Of a stretch of DNA of 64,000 nucleotides, positions 54,301 through 61,671 are shown one piece after another. Where the stretch lies: the NCBI GenBank assembly GCA_052400685.1, contig JBQTGJ010000010.1. One strand, written 5' to 3'. Below the pieces are notes generated by a model that was not told the DNA's origin, ran no database searches, and saw only the letters and a program-made list of their open reading frames with translations. A program made the translations under genes and the position numbers. Every line of letters begins with the position of its first letter. Position 1 is the first letter of the stretch. The DNA is from CAZHHH01 sp052400685. GTDB lineage: Bacteria > Bacteroidota > Bacteroidia > Bacteroidales > Marinilabiliaceae.

Positions 54301-54456
54301 GGGGGTGGAATGGGTAATGAAATGCAAAAACCGTTGGCATTAACTGTTATTGGTAGTATGGTACTGGGAACTATTGTTAGTCTCTATTTTATTCCGCTTT
54401 TGTATTATTATTTATATAGAAAAGAGGTATCTAAATCAGAAATTTTAAATTCTTAA
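51382..54456 (+). CDS. RND-family permease, subunit 2
   Basis: 1024 residues. It starts MIKFLIHRPVAVLMTFLAIL, the standard RND N-terminus, with PGASARQIEEGIVATMRYQL in the porter domain, LSGLILGIGMIIDSSIIVIDNIAHY in the fourth helix, SSVLTTCAVFVPLIFISGISGAVF, and the duplicated second half AAQFESLRQPIILLLEIPIDIAGGLF and GIVVMSGIVVNDSILKVDTINRLR. It overlaps subunit 1 by 4 nt. Two different RND subunits in one operon recall MdtBC-type mixed pumps. With the adaptor and TolC-like channel it would form a tripartite exporter. The array context suggests a peptide or modified product as substrate; this is inference. Confidence 0.94.
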   Translation: MIKFLIHRPVAVLMTFLAILTLGILTSRLLPVSLMPDIDIPEITIQVNRPGASARQIEEGIVATMRYQLMQVPYLQNLTSESLDGRASINLRFSYGADINYAFIDVNEKMDEAMRYLPSDLQRPAIIKASASDLPVFYINMWMDENDEGKFMELSELAKAVIIKRLEQLPEVAMVDVTGQMEPELYIEPDEKLLRSLDVSNVLITNALDQNNISMGSIEVVDGQYRFNIRFANRLRTVEDVKDIRVRVGDRMMRLEELANIGLRPKKQEGVFLRNGDLALSLAVVKQADARMDVLKEKTEKLLNQLRRNYEGVHLEIVRDQTAILDYSISNLETNLIFGGVLAFFILFFFLKDARSPWLIGISVPVSLVICFLLFYVTGLSINIISLSGLILGIGMIIDSSIIVIDNIAHYINQGKTLAFACIKGTNEVIRPLISSVLTTCAVFVPLIFISGISGAVFYDQALAVSIGLVASLIVSITLIPVLYHLFNRRLNDRKQYKKGRATLILEKINLFKTEDIYEKGFDKVFRSRRFFMVLFLSLLIPICLFAIYLKKERFPYFTRDDLFVDVNWNTNLNLAENIERVTLIRQETAQFSEFSNSYTGTQNYLLHKDIDQSVSEAKIYFKCSNSEHINDLKERVASVIKNRWPDALYTFSAPETIFEKMFKQSEALLVVRISDDGARGIPDLEKSVAITNHLADIIPKSEPMSPAAESHIEIRTMSDRMALYNVDHQTLFYRLQTALNAWQVGVLHTGSQYVPMVIGNTPIPINRLLNEIKVVSRDNIEIPVSALVTSSKCNDYKVLYGSTEGVFVPVNINRLPDSKVNRWMQIISGELKSNFDVNTSFSGSWFEARQTIKELSVVLLISLALLYFILAAQFESLRQPIILLLEIPIDIAGGLFMLWIFGGSINIMSMIGIVVMSGIVVNDSILKVDTINRLRRGGMPLVEAIKEGGHRRLKPIIMTSITTIVALMPVLWGGGMGNEMQKPLALTVIGSMVLGTIVSLYFIPLLYYYLYRKEVSKSEILNS

Positions 54457-54500
54457 CCTTTCCATTTTTGATACCAAATCCAAATTTAATTTTTTTTCGT

Positions 54501-56003
54501 ATGAAAAGAACGGTCTTATTTTTTGCCTTTTTTATATTGTCTCTATTTCATGGGTTTTCGCAGGGTACTATTCGTTTGACCATAGATAATGCTCTAAAAT
54601 TGGCTCGGGAGCAATCCTTGCAGATGTTTTTGAACAAGCATTATTATATGGCCGATTATTGGGCTTATCGAAGTTTTCGAGCCAATTATTTGCCTACGCT
54701 TAATTTGGAGACAACGCCGGTGTCTTATGCTAAAGCTTCGGGTTTGAGGTATAATTCTGTAAGTAAGACGGACGAGTTTGTGAGAACCGAAAATTTGAGT
54801 TCCGATCTTACGCTTAATCTTTCTCAGAAAGTGGCGGCAACTGGTGGTACTTTTTTTGTGCAGAGCGATTTGAGTCGTATCGAAAATTACGGATTCAATC
54901 CATATACACAATATTCATCACGCCCTGTTGGGATTGGATACAATCAAGAGCTTTTCGGATTCAATTCAATGAAGTGGCAACGTAAAATTGAACCGCTTAA
55001 ATTTGAGAAAGCAAAACAAGAGTATCTGCAATCAACCGAAGAGATGCATTTGTCTACTGTTGTTTATTTTTTCAGTTTTCTGCGTACTTCCAGTCAAATG
55101 GAAATTGCTCATACCAATGTCGATAATACGGCCAATTTGTTGGACGTTGCGAAACAACGTTTTTTGTTGGGATCGGTAACCCGTGAAGAGTTGCTCGATC
55201 TAAGACTATCGCATAACAATGCTTTGATAGCCCTTCAGGAGGCTCAACTTAATTATCGGGAATCGAAGGAAAGTTTTTTAAATTTTTTAATGTTACCTAC
55301 CGATATAGAATTGGAAGCAGTGGTACCCAATAAAATGCCTGTTGATGAGGTGGATGTTTCAACTGTTTTGCAAAAAGCTTTGGATAACAATCCGGATATT
55401 TTGCAACTTGAACAAAATTTGCTTGCCAGTCAGCGTGATGTGGATGCCTCCAATAAGGCCCGTCATTTCCAAAGCAATGTGTCTCTTTCCTATGGACTGA
55501 TTAAAGATGACGGTTCGGAGATGAATAATGGTCAGTTAAAAAATGTTTATAGTCCTGATTTTGATACTTATCAGCAGGTAATGGTTGGCATCAGTATTCC
55601 TATTTTAGATTGGGGTAATCGTAAAGGACAATATGAAGTCGCTAAATCGCAATATCAGATTACGCAGGTGGCTTCACAGAAATCTTTGCAGCAATTTAAA
55701 CAGAATGCTATAACCGAGGCTATTGCATTTAATATTCAAAAATCGCGTGTGGAAGCGGCAGCTCTTTCCGATACTTTGGCCACCGAGAGTTATGAATTGA
55801 CTATAACTCGCTTCAAGAAAGGACAGACTGATGTTTTAAGACTCACATCTTCTCAAACAGCAAAAGATAATGCCAGGTTGCAATACATTAATGCGTTGGC
55901 GCAATATTGGAATTATTATTTTAAACTTAGAAGTTTAACGCTTCATGACTTTGAAAAGAATATGGATGTTGAGTTTGACGAAGCGGCAATTTTGGGGCTT
56001 TAA
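54501..56003 (+). CDS. TolC-family outer-membrane channel
   Basis: 500 residues from MKRTVLFFAFFILSLF, which opens the signal peptide (FHGFSQ|GTI); an upstream TTG would add 11 residues. Two outer-membrane-efflux repeats are seen: LTIDNALKLAREQSLQMFL...VAKQRFLLGSVTREELLDLRLSHNNALIAL, then VLQKALDNNPDILQLEQNLLASQRDV...ELTITRFKKGQTDVLRLTSSQTA. These form the helical tunnel and barrel of a trimeric channel. The gene follows the second permease after 44 nt, completing an adaptor-permease-permease-channel set. In the assembled machine it spans the outer membrane. Confidence 0.94.
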   Translation: MKRTVLFFAFFILSLFHGFSQGTIRLTIDNALKLAREQSLQMFLNKHYYMADYWAYRSFRANYLPTLNLETTPVSYAKASGLRYNSVSKTDEFVRTENLSSDLTLNLSQKVAATGGTFFVQSDLSRIENYGFNPYTQYSSRPVGIGYNQELFGFNSMKWQRKIEPLKFEKAKQEYLQSTEEMHLSTVVYFFSFLRTSSQMEIAHTNVDNTANLLDVAKQRFLLGSVTREELLDLRLSHNNALIALQEAQLNYRESKESFLNFLMLPTDIELEAVVPNKMPVDEVDVSTVLQKALDNNPDILQLEQNLLASQRDVDASNKARHFQSNVSLSYGLIKDDGSEMNNGQLKNVYSPDFDTYQQVMVGISIPILDWGNRKGQYEVAKSQYQITQVASQKSLQQFKQNAITEAIAFNIQKSRVEAAALSDTLATESYELTITRFKKGQTDVLRLTSSQTAKDNARLQYINALAQYWNYYFKLRSLTLHDFEKNMDVEFDEAAILGL

Positions 56004-56183
56004 AATTTTTGATGGAGATGTTTTATTGTAATATAATGCCGGCAAGTGGGACTCTTGGTAATGTTAAATAGTGATCATTAGTATTGTTATTGTGTGTCGA
56101 AAATCAATAGAATATATGATGTTAATCTGAGGGCGACGATAGTTTAATTATTTATCAAATGCTTTTTAGTAGCTTAGTTTATA

Positions 56184-57314
56184 ATGACTAAATTTTTTAG
56201 ATTTTTATTCCCAATAATCATTTTATTTCATCTATTGATGGGCATTGTCTGGTTGTCGATAGCATGGGGTGTTGCATGGAGTATGTCTTGGATTTTAACT
56301 TCGTCAGCACATAGTGTGGCTAATTTTCGAAAAAAGATTTATTTATCTTATCCATTTCTATTAGTGGGTGTTATTGTGGTAGCTGTTTTTTTTAAAACCT
56401 TAATCTTTGGTATCTATAATATCCCATCAGGATCAATGAAGGAGACTTTGGTCCCGGGTGATGTTGTATGGGTTAATAGTATGGCTTATGGACCACGCCT
56501 ACCATATTCTCCTTATGAAATTTCGTGGGTTAATGTTTTGGTTTGGTTGTGGGAAGGGAAAAAGGACGATATGACCCAGCACTGGTGGGCCTATAGACGT
56601 CTTAAAGGATTTGGGAAACCAAAATGTGGCGATGTTGTGGTATTCAATCATCCTACCAAAGGCGATGTTTTTATTAAAAGACTTGTGGCGTTGCCGGGTG
56701 ATACTTTGCAAATTATAGAAGGAAGTCTTTTTATTAATGGTGTGTTGCAACCGGTGCCTTCTAAAGCTATATATTATTCTAAAATAAGATTTCGGAATGA
56801 ACAAGTAGCTTATTTGTTGATTGACAGTTTAAGTTTGCCGGTTTGGAGACAATCAGAACCATCTTTGTTTAACGGTTTTCTTACTCATGATCAGATTTAT
56901 AGTTTAGCTCAACATGCCGGTGTGTTGCATGCCGGTATTGATCCAATAAGGGCCGATACTGCCTGGCAGGTATATCCAAAATCACAAAAATTGGATTGGT
57001 CCATCGATAATTACGGTCCCTATGTCCTGCCTTATAAAGGGATGGCTATTGTCAAGAACCCGAAGAACCTTGAGTTGTATGGTCGTTTAATTGCGCAGGA
57101 AGGAAATGGTATAGGACTGGAGGGTGAGGATGATCGATATTGTTTTGAGCACGATTATTTTTTTATGTTGGGCGATAATTTTCACGATAGCGGCGATTCT
57201 CGTTATTTTGGACCGGTAAATGAAGAATTGTTAATAGGAAAGGCGTCTTTTATTCTTTTTTCAAAGTCAGATAAATATAAAAAGCTAGAAAGATTTTTTT
57301 GTCGAGTGAAATGA
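56184..57314 (+). CDS. signal peptidase I (S26A), enlarged
   Basis: 376 residues. Two N-terminal hydrophobic segments (~5-30 and ~55-76) are followed by the catalytic boxes: YNIPSGSMKETLVPGDVVWVN (Ser ~92), GDVFIKRLVALPGDTLQI (Lys) and the C-terminal MLGDNFHDSGDSRYFGPV. Between Lys and box E lies a ~100-residue insertion (VLQPVPSKAIYYSK...HAGIDPIRADTAWQVYPKS), as in other Bacteroidota LepB. It cleaves signal peptides at A-x-A sites on the periplasmic side. It is 180 nt after the channel gene on the same strand. Given the Ala-Gln-Ala at the end of the peptide leaders, a dedicated role is possible, but it could also be a general LepB. Confidence 0.92.
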   Translation: MTKFFRFLFPIIILFHLLMGIVWLSIAWGVAWSMSWILTSSAHSVANFRKKIYLSYPFLLVGVIVVAVFFKTLIFGIYNIPSGSMKETLVPGDVVWVNSMAYGPRLPYSPYEISWVNVLVWLWEGKKDDMTQHWWAYRRLKGFGKPKCGDVVVFNHPTKGDVFIKRLVALPGDTLQIIEGSLFINGVLQPVPSKAIYYSKIRFRNEQVAYLLIDSLSLPVWRQSEPSLFNGFLTHDQIYSLAQHAGVLHAGIDPIRADTAWQVYPKSQKLDWSIDNYGPYVLPYKGMAIVKNPKNLELYGRLIAQEGNGIGLEGEDDRYCFEHDYFFMLGDNFHDSGDSRYFGPVNEELLIGKASFILFSKSDKYKKLERFFCRVK

Positions 57315-57403
57315 GGTGTCTCTTCAATCATTAATTAGGGCTTGTACTTACGCACAAAGCCCCAATTCCTATTTTCTATGATTGTTAGCAAGTCATCTAT
57401 ATT

Positions 57404-57548
57404 TAGTCTCAGCAAGAAAATTCAGGTGTTTGATAATAAAAGTTCAAATTCAAGGCTTTCCAGGTTATGAAAATGTTAGTTTACTTGCGTAAATTGCCAT
57501 TTTAAGGACAAGCGTTTTGCCGCAGTTGAACTATTCTCGCAAACACTA
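57404..57548 (+). repeat. dispersed palindromic element, copy H
   Basis: TAGTCTCAGCAAGAAAATTC, GTTCAAATTCAAGGCTTTCC, GTTAGTTTACTTGCGTAAA, AAGGACAAGCGTTTTGCCGC and the end CGCAAACACTA. It lies between the convergent signal peptidase and TonB-receptor genes. A short GGGCTT...AAGCCC repeat just upstream (57338-57362) may be a weak terminator. Confidence 0.85.
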
Positions 57549-57553
57549 AATAG

Positions 57554-59785
57554 TTATTTTAGACCAAACGGTAACATTAAAGATATACTGATATTTCGTC
57601 CTTGATTGTAATAGCCCAATGATTTTAATGTTGAAAGATGGTCAAAATATTGTGTGTCAAAAATATTGTTTATTGAAAGACTCAAATTCAAAGTTTGTCG
57701 GGTGATCTGAAAATTAGTGTTAACACTTAAATTAACAAGTGTATAGCCATCGGTTGCTGTTTCGTATAAAGATGGATGATTTTGTTTTAAGGCAGTGAGA
57801 GCCGACAGTTTGATGGATGGTTTTTGTAAGAATCCAATTTGATCGCGTCCAACTCTAATTTCATAACGGAATTTTTGAGCTGGTATGTAAACTAAATAAT
57901 TTCCATCGTCGTCTTTCCCTATAACCATAGAATAGGTTCCTTCAATATGCATCCATGGCATTGCCTGAGGGTGAAAATGAATTCCTGTTTCGCCACCGTA
58001 TAGTTTTGCATTTGTTTGTGAGTAACGATAAATAGTGACACCCGTTGAGTTTGTATCTGTGGTAGGTGAAATGTAAATATAATTATTAATTTCATTGTAA
58101 AAGCCTGCTAAATCAAAGGATAAAAATTCACCATGATAGTGCATGCTTAAATCTGTTTCAAATGAATTTTCAGGTGATAAATTCTCATTGCCAATTTCAT
58201 ACCTGCTTGAATGAAATCCATTCGAAGTAAGCTCAGATAGATTCGGTACGCGGTAGCCTTTTGCAAAATTAACCCGAAACATTGTTTTCCCATTCGCACT
58301 GTATGTTGCACCAATTGATCCATTAAGGTTTGAATAATTCTTATTTACAGGTGCCTGATAACTGTTTGAATCTTTAGTTCCCAACGCATAAGTTTTAGTA
58401 TTATAAATATCAAACCGTAATCCTCCTTGCAATTTTAGTGTTTCAAAAAATGTATATCGAGCTAATCCTAAAAAGCCAATATTATTAACATTGGCATCGG
58501 GTAAAAATTGAGAATCACGATCATTAAGATTTCTGTTTTTTTGCGACATACCCTGTAAACCAATAATATATTCCGATTTATTGTTGGACGGAAAATACAA
58601 TTTTGATTCATAGGTCATGGTATTCAACCTCATTTCGACAAACGGAACATCGAGTGTTGTTTGAAGTTTTCTCAGGGCTGTTTGATAAGAAGCATTAATA
58701 TCCCATTTGAAGTTGCCGAAGAACAGCCTGTTTTGCGATGAGAGTAATTGATGATCTAAATCCTGATACCAAATCTCGTTTTTTCGGCCACGCTCTGTAA
58801 TTAATGGCTCTACAGCGGGGACTGTCATTCCCAGGTTTTGTTTGAAATAGTCGTAGAAAAGTTTGAACGTCCCAATTTTACCTGTATATCCGGTATTGGC
58901 ATTGAGCGTCATTTCATTGAACCGTGAATTAGGAACATATTCACCGCCTCCCTGTAGATAATCGGCATGGGTTTTGGTCCCAAAATGAAATCCTCCAAAC
59001 AAATTTTTAGAAGCCCCTTTTAATCCAATGCTATTGTTCATTCCAAGGGTGTTTGAATGGAATTGCGTACGATAATTCCCCAGGATTTTGCCAACCGGAG
59101 CGGGTTTTTCTTTAATAAAGTTGATAACGCCACCAATAGCATCTGAACCATAAAGCAACGAAGCCGGCCCTTTAATAATTTCGACCCTTTCTACATCGTT
59201 ATCATCAATCCCTATGGGATGGTCTTCACTAAATTGATAGTTCTCAATTCGTACGCCGTTGTTCATAACCAAAACATCATTCATAGAAAGGCCTCGTATT
59301 ACGGGTTTCGAAACGCCTTGTCCTTTGGCTATCATATCAACACCCGGGATTTGGGTTAACGATTCCATAAAGTTTGGCGTTCCCGACAAAGCAATATCTT
59401 TACTTTTTAATACGTCAATTTTAACGGCATTTTCATGTTGTGAACTAACATAACCGCCTGTAACAACTACTTCCTGCGATTGAATAACCGATATTGTAAG
59501 TGATGCATCTACGATATTTTCTTTTTGAGATATTTCAATTGTTTTGATATTGGTACTGTATCCTAGAAAAGAAAATTGGATTTTTATTTTTCCATTTGGA
59601 ATATTGCTAATCAAATACTCGCCGGCCTGATTTGTAACCGTACCCTTATTCAGTTCGGGTAAAGAAACTGAAGCACCAATTAAAGGGTCATCATTTATAT
59701 CTGTTACCTTACCTTTTATTTGATTTTGAGCGTTTACTTTTATAAAAAGAAACAACGCAAAGAAAACTAAAACGATTTTCTTCAT
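57554..59785 (-). CDS. TonB-dependent outer-membrane receptor
   Basis: 743 residues with signal peptide (IKVNAQ|NQI). Residues ~22-105 form the carboxypeptidase-like regulatory domain common in Bacteroidota (GKVTDINDDPLIGASVSLPELNKGTVTNQAGEYLI). The plug (~115-235) has PVIRGLSMNDVLVMNNGVRIE and VERVEIIKGPASLLYGSDAIGGVINF. The 22-strand-type barrel follows, ending NISISLMLPFGLK. No SusD gene is adjacent, so it is more likely a metal or siderophore receptor than a polysaccharide importer. A small His-rich gene lies 190 nt upstream on the same strand, which fits divalent metal uptake; specificity is inferred. Confidence 0.93.
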   Translation of the reverse strand: MKKIVLVFFALFLFIKVNAQNQIKGKVTDINDDPLIGASVSLPELNKGTVTNQAGEYLISNIPNGKIKIQFSFLGYSTNIKTIEISQKENIVDASLTISVIQSQEVVVTGGYVSSQHENAVKIDVLKSKDIALSGTPNFMESLTQIPGVDMIAKGQGVSKPVIRGLSMNDVLVMNNGVRIENYQFSEDHPIGIDDNDVERVEIIKGPASLLYGSDAIGGVINFIKEKPAPVGKILGNYRTQFHSNTLGMNNSIGLKGASKNLFGGFHFGTKTHADYLQGGGEYVPNSRFNEMTLNANTGYTGKIGTFKLFYDYFKQNLGMTVPAVEPLITERGRKNEIWYQDLDHQLLSSQNRLFFGNFKWDINASYQTALRKLQTTLDVPFVEMRLNTMTYESKLYFPSNNKSEYIIGLQGMSQKNRNLNDRDSQFLPDANVNNIGFLGLARYTFFETLKLQGGLRFDIYNTKTYALGTKDSNSYQAPVNKNYSNLNGSIGATYSANGKTMFRVNFAKGYRVPNLSELTSNGFHSSRYEIGNENLSPENSFETDLSMHYHGEFLSFDLAGFYNEINNYIYISPTTDTNSTGVTIYRYSQTNAKLYGGETGIHFHPQAMPWMHIEGTYSMVIGKDDDGNYLVYIPAQKFRYEIRVGRDQIGFLQKPSIKLSALTALKQNHPSLYETATDGYTLVNLSVNTNFQITRQTLNLSLSINNIFDTQYFDHLSTLKSLGYYNQGRNISISLMLPFGLK

Positions 59786-59816
59786 TTTATTACGATCTTA
59801 AAACTTACAAATTTGA

Positions 59817-59962
59817 TAGCGTCTGTCCATAAACTAAGTGTTTGAGATATAAAGTTCAAATAGAAGGCTTGCGAAGTCATAAAAATAAAGTCGTTTACTT
59901 TTCGTAAATGATTGTTTTTATGGCAAGCATAACGAAGTCGTTGACTTTATCGTCAAACACTA
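59817..59962 (+). repeat. dispersed palindromic element, copy I
   Basis: TAGCGTCTGTCCATAAACTA, GTTCAAATAGAAGGCTTGCG, GTTTACTTTTCGTAAA, TGGCAAGCATAACGAAGTCG and the end GTCAAACACTA. It separates the TonB receptor from the His-rich gene that precedes it. Confidence 0.88.
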
Positions 59963-59975
59963 GATATTTACATCA

Positions 59976-60320
59976 TTACGATGTTTTTATTTTATCTGTA
60001 AGTTTTGGTGGTGCTCGTAACGAAAATGAAAATTTTGAATTGCTTTTGCAGTATAGAAAGTTATATAGATCCTTTATTTCTGCACAGAGATACTGTTTCT
60101 GAGTAATCTGTGTTTGTTCTGTTGTTGAAAAAAATGAAAGTTCAAAGCATGGTATTGGACATTTTTCATGATGTTCATGAATATGCTTCTCGTTTTTTGC
60201 TGCACAATGAAAATGGTCATGGGAGTGGAAAATACTATCACTCAATTTTATTGTCATTGGGAGCAATAGAATTATCACCAATGAAATTGAAATTGTATGT
60301 TGTATTTTTCGATATACCAT
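59976..60320 (-). CDS. small His-rich membrane-anchored or exported protein
   Basis: 114 residues from MVYRKIQHTISISLVIILLL; the longer ORF start 16 codons upstream has no signal at its front. After one hydrophobic segment (~9-25) comes HSHDHFHCAAKNEKHIHEHHEKCPIPC, with nine His and three Cys in 27 residues, a likely metal-binding stretch. The tail is Ser/Lys-rich with two more Cys. Small His-rich proteins of this kind are often found beside metal-linked TonB receptors in Bacteroidota, and such a receptor follows on the same strand. Probably periplasmic, binding Zn(2+) or a similar ion. No catalytic motif. Confidence 0.72.
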   Translation of the reverse strand: MVYRKIQHTISISLVIILLLPMTIKLSDSIFHSHDHFHCAAKNEKHIHEHHEKCPIPCFELSFFSTTEQTQITQKQYLCAEIKDLYNFLYCKSNSKFSFSLRAPPKLTDKIKTS

Positions 60321-60482
60321 CAGATCTTTTAACGAAAGGCCTTCAATTATTTTGGCTTTTAAAAGCAAACAATATTACGATACTAATTTTCAAAATCATT
60401 GATTAGTTCCGTTAAAAAAAACTATTTTTTCTGACGGAAAAAGATCTTCGTTTTTTTTGTGGCAAAAGCAAACAAGTTATAT

Positions 60483-60674
60483 ACATATGAAACGAACATG
60501 AATTTTAGCATTCTAAAATACACACAGGAGAATGATTAAAATTCATCGAGAGTTCCATATGACCATTGAAAGATAAATTTAAACATATGAAACGAGCCAT
60601 GGGAATGGATTCACACACACGAGGATGATTAATTCCGGCGAGTTCCATATGGCACCTGAGAGACAAATTATAAA
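60483..60674. repeat. ~100-bp repeat, two tandem copies
   Basis: Each unit starts ACATATGAAACGA, contains CACACA(C/G)GAG, GATGATTAA and GAGTTCCATATG, and ends near ACAAATTATAAA or AGATAAATTTAA. A third start ACATATGAAAG follows. A related copy is at 11911-11995. On the minus strand a 47-codon frame (60505-60648) runs through both units, reading MELAGINHPRVCESIPMA and then MELSMNFNHSPVC; whether it is translated is unknown. It lies ~160 nt upstream of the His-rich gene. Confidence 0.7.
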
Positions 60675-60742
60675 CATATGAAAGCTTTATGAAATAATAC
60701 TCTTTATGAGTGAACGTTTTTTATCGTGGCTATTTTATGCCT

Positions 60743-60882
60743 TGAAGTCAGCAGAAAAATTCAAGTGATTTATAAGAAATGTCCATCTTTAAGGCTTCCG
60801 AACTCCGAACTCCGAACTCCGAACAAATGTGAGTTTACTGGTGAAATAACCATTTTAAGGACAAGCGTAACGCCGAAGTTTT
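60743..60882 (+). repeat. dispersed palindromic element, copy J, with internal 8-bp tandem repeat
   Basis: GAAGTCAGCAGAAAAATTCA, AAATGTGAGTTTACTGGTGA and AAGGACAAGCGTAACGCCGA match the element. Inside it CCGAACTC is repeated about three times at 60798-60824, a local expansion. Confidence 0.78.
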
Positions 60883-60981
60883 AAGAATATTTATGTACAG
60901 AATTTATATATGACCAAATTGTGATGATAAGAGAATAACTGTCCTCCGAAATTCAACTTTAGGATGATTGAGTTGTTTATT

Positions 60982-61028
60982 TAGTGACTGTGCCTAAAGT
61001 CTCGAATTTGAACTTTATAGACAAACTG
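60982..61028 (+). repeat. dispersed palindromic element, ends only (copy K)
   Basis: TAGTGACTGTGCCTAAAGTC is joined directly to GAATTTGAACTTTATAGACA, so the interior is missing. No other feature is seen between 60883 and the bcp gene. Confidence 0.55.
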
Positions 61029-61094
61029 TTTAATTGTAGCAAGGCATGGGTTTCATATTTATCGGAACATTATTTTAAAAAAAAATAAAAGAAT

Positions 61095-61550
61095 ATGACA
61101 CATTTAAAGGAAGGTATGAAAGCACCCGATTTTAGTGGAACGAATCAGTCAGGTGCCTTGATTTCATTGAGTGATTTTAAAGGTAAAAAGGTGGTGCTTT
61201 ATTTTTATCCCAAAGACAACACATCCGGGTGTACGGCTGAGGCCTGTAACCTCAATGATAATTATCACTCTTTTTTGGATAACGGGTATGAAGTGATTGG
61301 CGTTAGTCCCGATAGTGAAGCTTCACACCAGAAATTTATCGATAAATATCAGCTTCAGTTTAATCTGATCGCCGATACTGAAAAGAAAATACTGGAAGCC
61401 TATGGCGTTTGGGCTGAAAAAAAAATGTATGGCCGGACCTATATGGGGGTTCTGAGAACCACTTTTATTATTGATGAACAAGGCATTATTGAGTCAATAA
61501 TATCTAAGGTGAATACCAAAAATCATACGGCCCAGATTCTTGATCTGTAA
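61095..61550 (+). CDS. bcp: thioredoxin-dependent thiol peroxidase (BCP-type peroxiredoxin)
   Basis: 151 residues. The AhpC/TSA fold is clear, with FYPKDNTSGCTAEACNLND. Cys ~46 is the peroxidatic residue in T-x-x-C, and Cys ~51 five residues later is the resolving residue of the atypical 2-Cys BCP subgroup. VIGVSPDSEASHQKFIDKYQLQFNLIADTEKKI and GVLRTTFIIDEQGII are also family blocks. It reduces hydrogen peroxide and organic peroxides in the cytoplasm with thioredoxin. It lies ~120 nt before recA on the same strand; repeats fill the upstream region. Confidence 0.96.
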   Translation: MTHLKEGMKAPDFSGTNQSGALISLSDFKGKKVVLYFYPKDNTSGCTAEACNLNDNYHSFLDNGYEVIGVSPDSEASHQKFIDKYQLQFNLIADTEKKILEAYGVWAEKKMYGRTYMGVLRTTFIIDEQGIIESIISKVNTKNHTAQILDL

Positions 61551-61671
61551 TAGTTTGATAACCTGAATGACAGGAAGTTTTGAGGATGTTTTGTTTACGT
61601 TATGCTGAAGATATATCTCTTTTTTCTTATCTTCACGGGGCGAAACAGAGTTTACATATAGAAAATAAAAA

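Noticed and set aside
57554..59785. TonB receptor as the SusC part of a polysaccharide utilisation locus
   Set aside because: No SusD-like lipoprotein, glycoside hydrolase or sensor is adjacent; the neighbour is a His-rich metal-type protein.
60110..60406. Plus-strand frame of 98 codons
   Set aside because: It lies antisense over the His-rich gene, whose signal segment and metal-binding composition make the minus strand the more likely coding strand.
60600..60674. Possible TPP or cobalamin riboswitch, because TTCCGGCGAG and CTGAGAGA occur
   Set aside because: The pieces are in the wrong order and other consensus blocks are missing. The sequence belongs to a dispersed repeat, and no thiamine or B12 gene follows.
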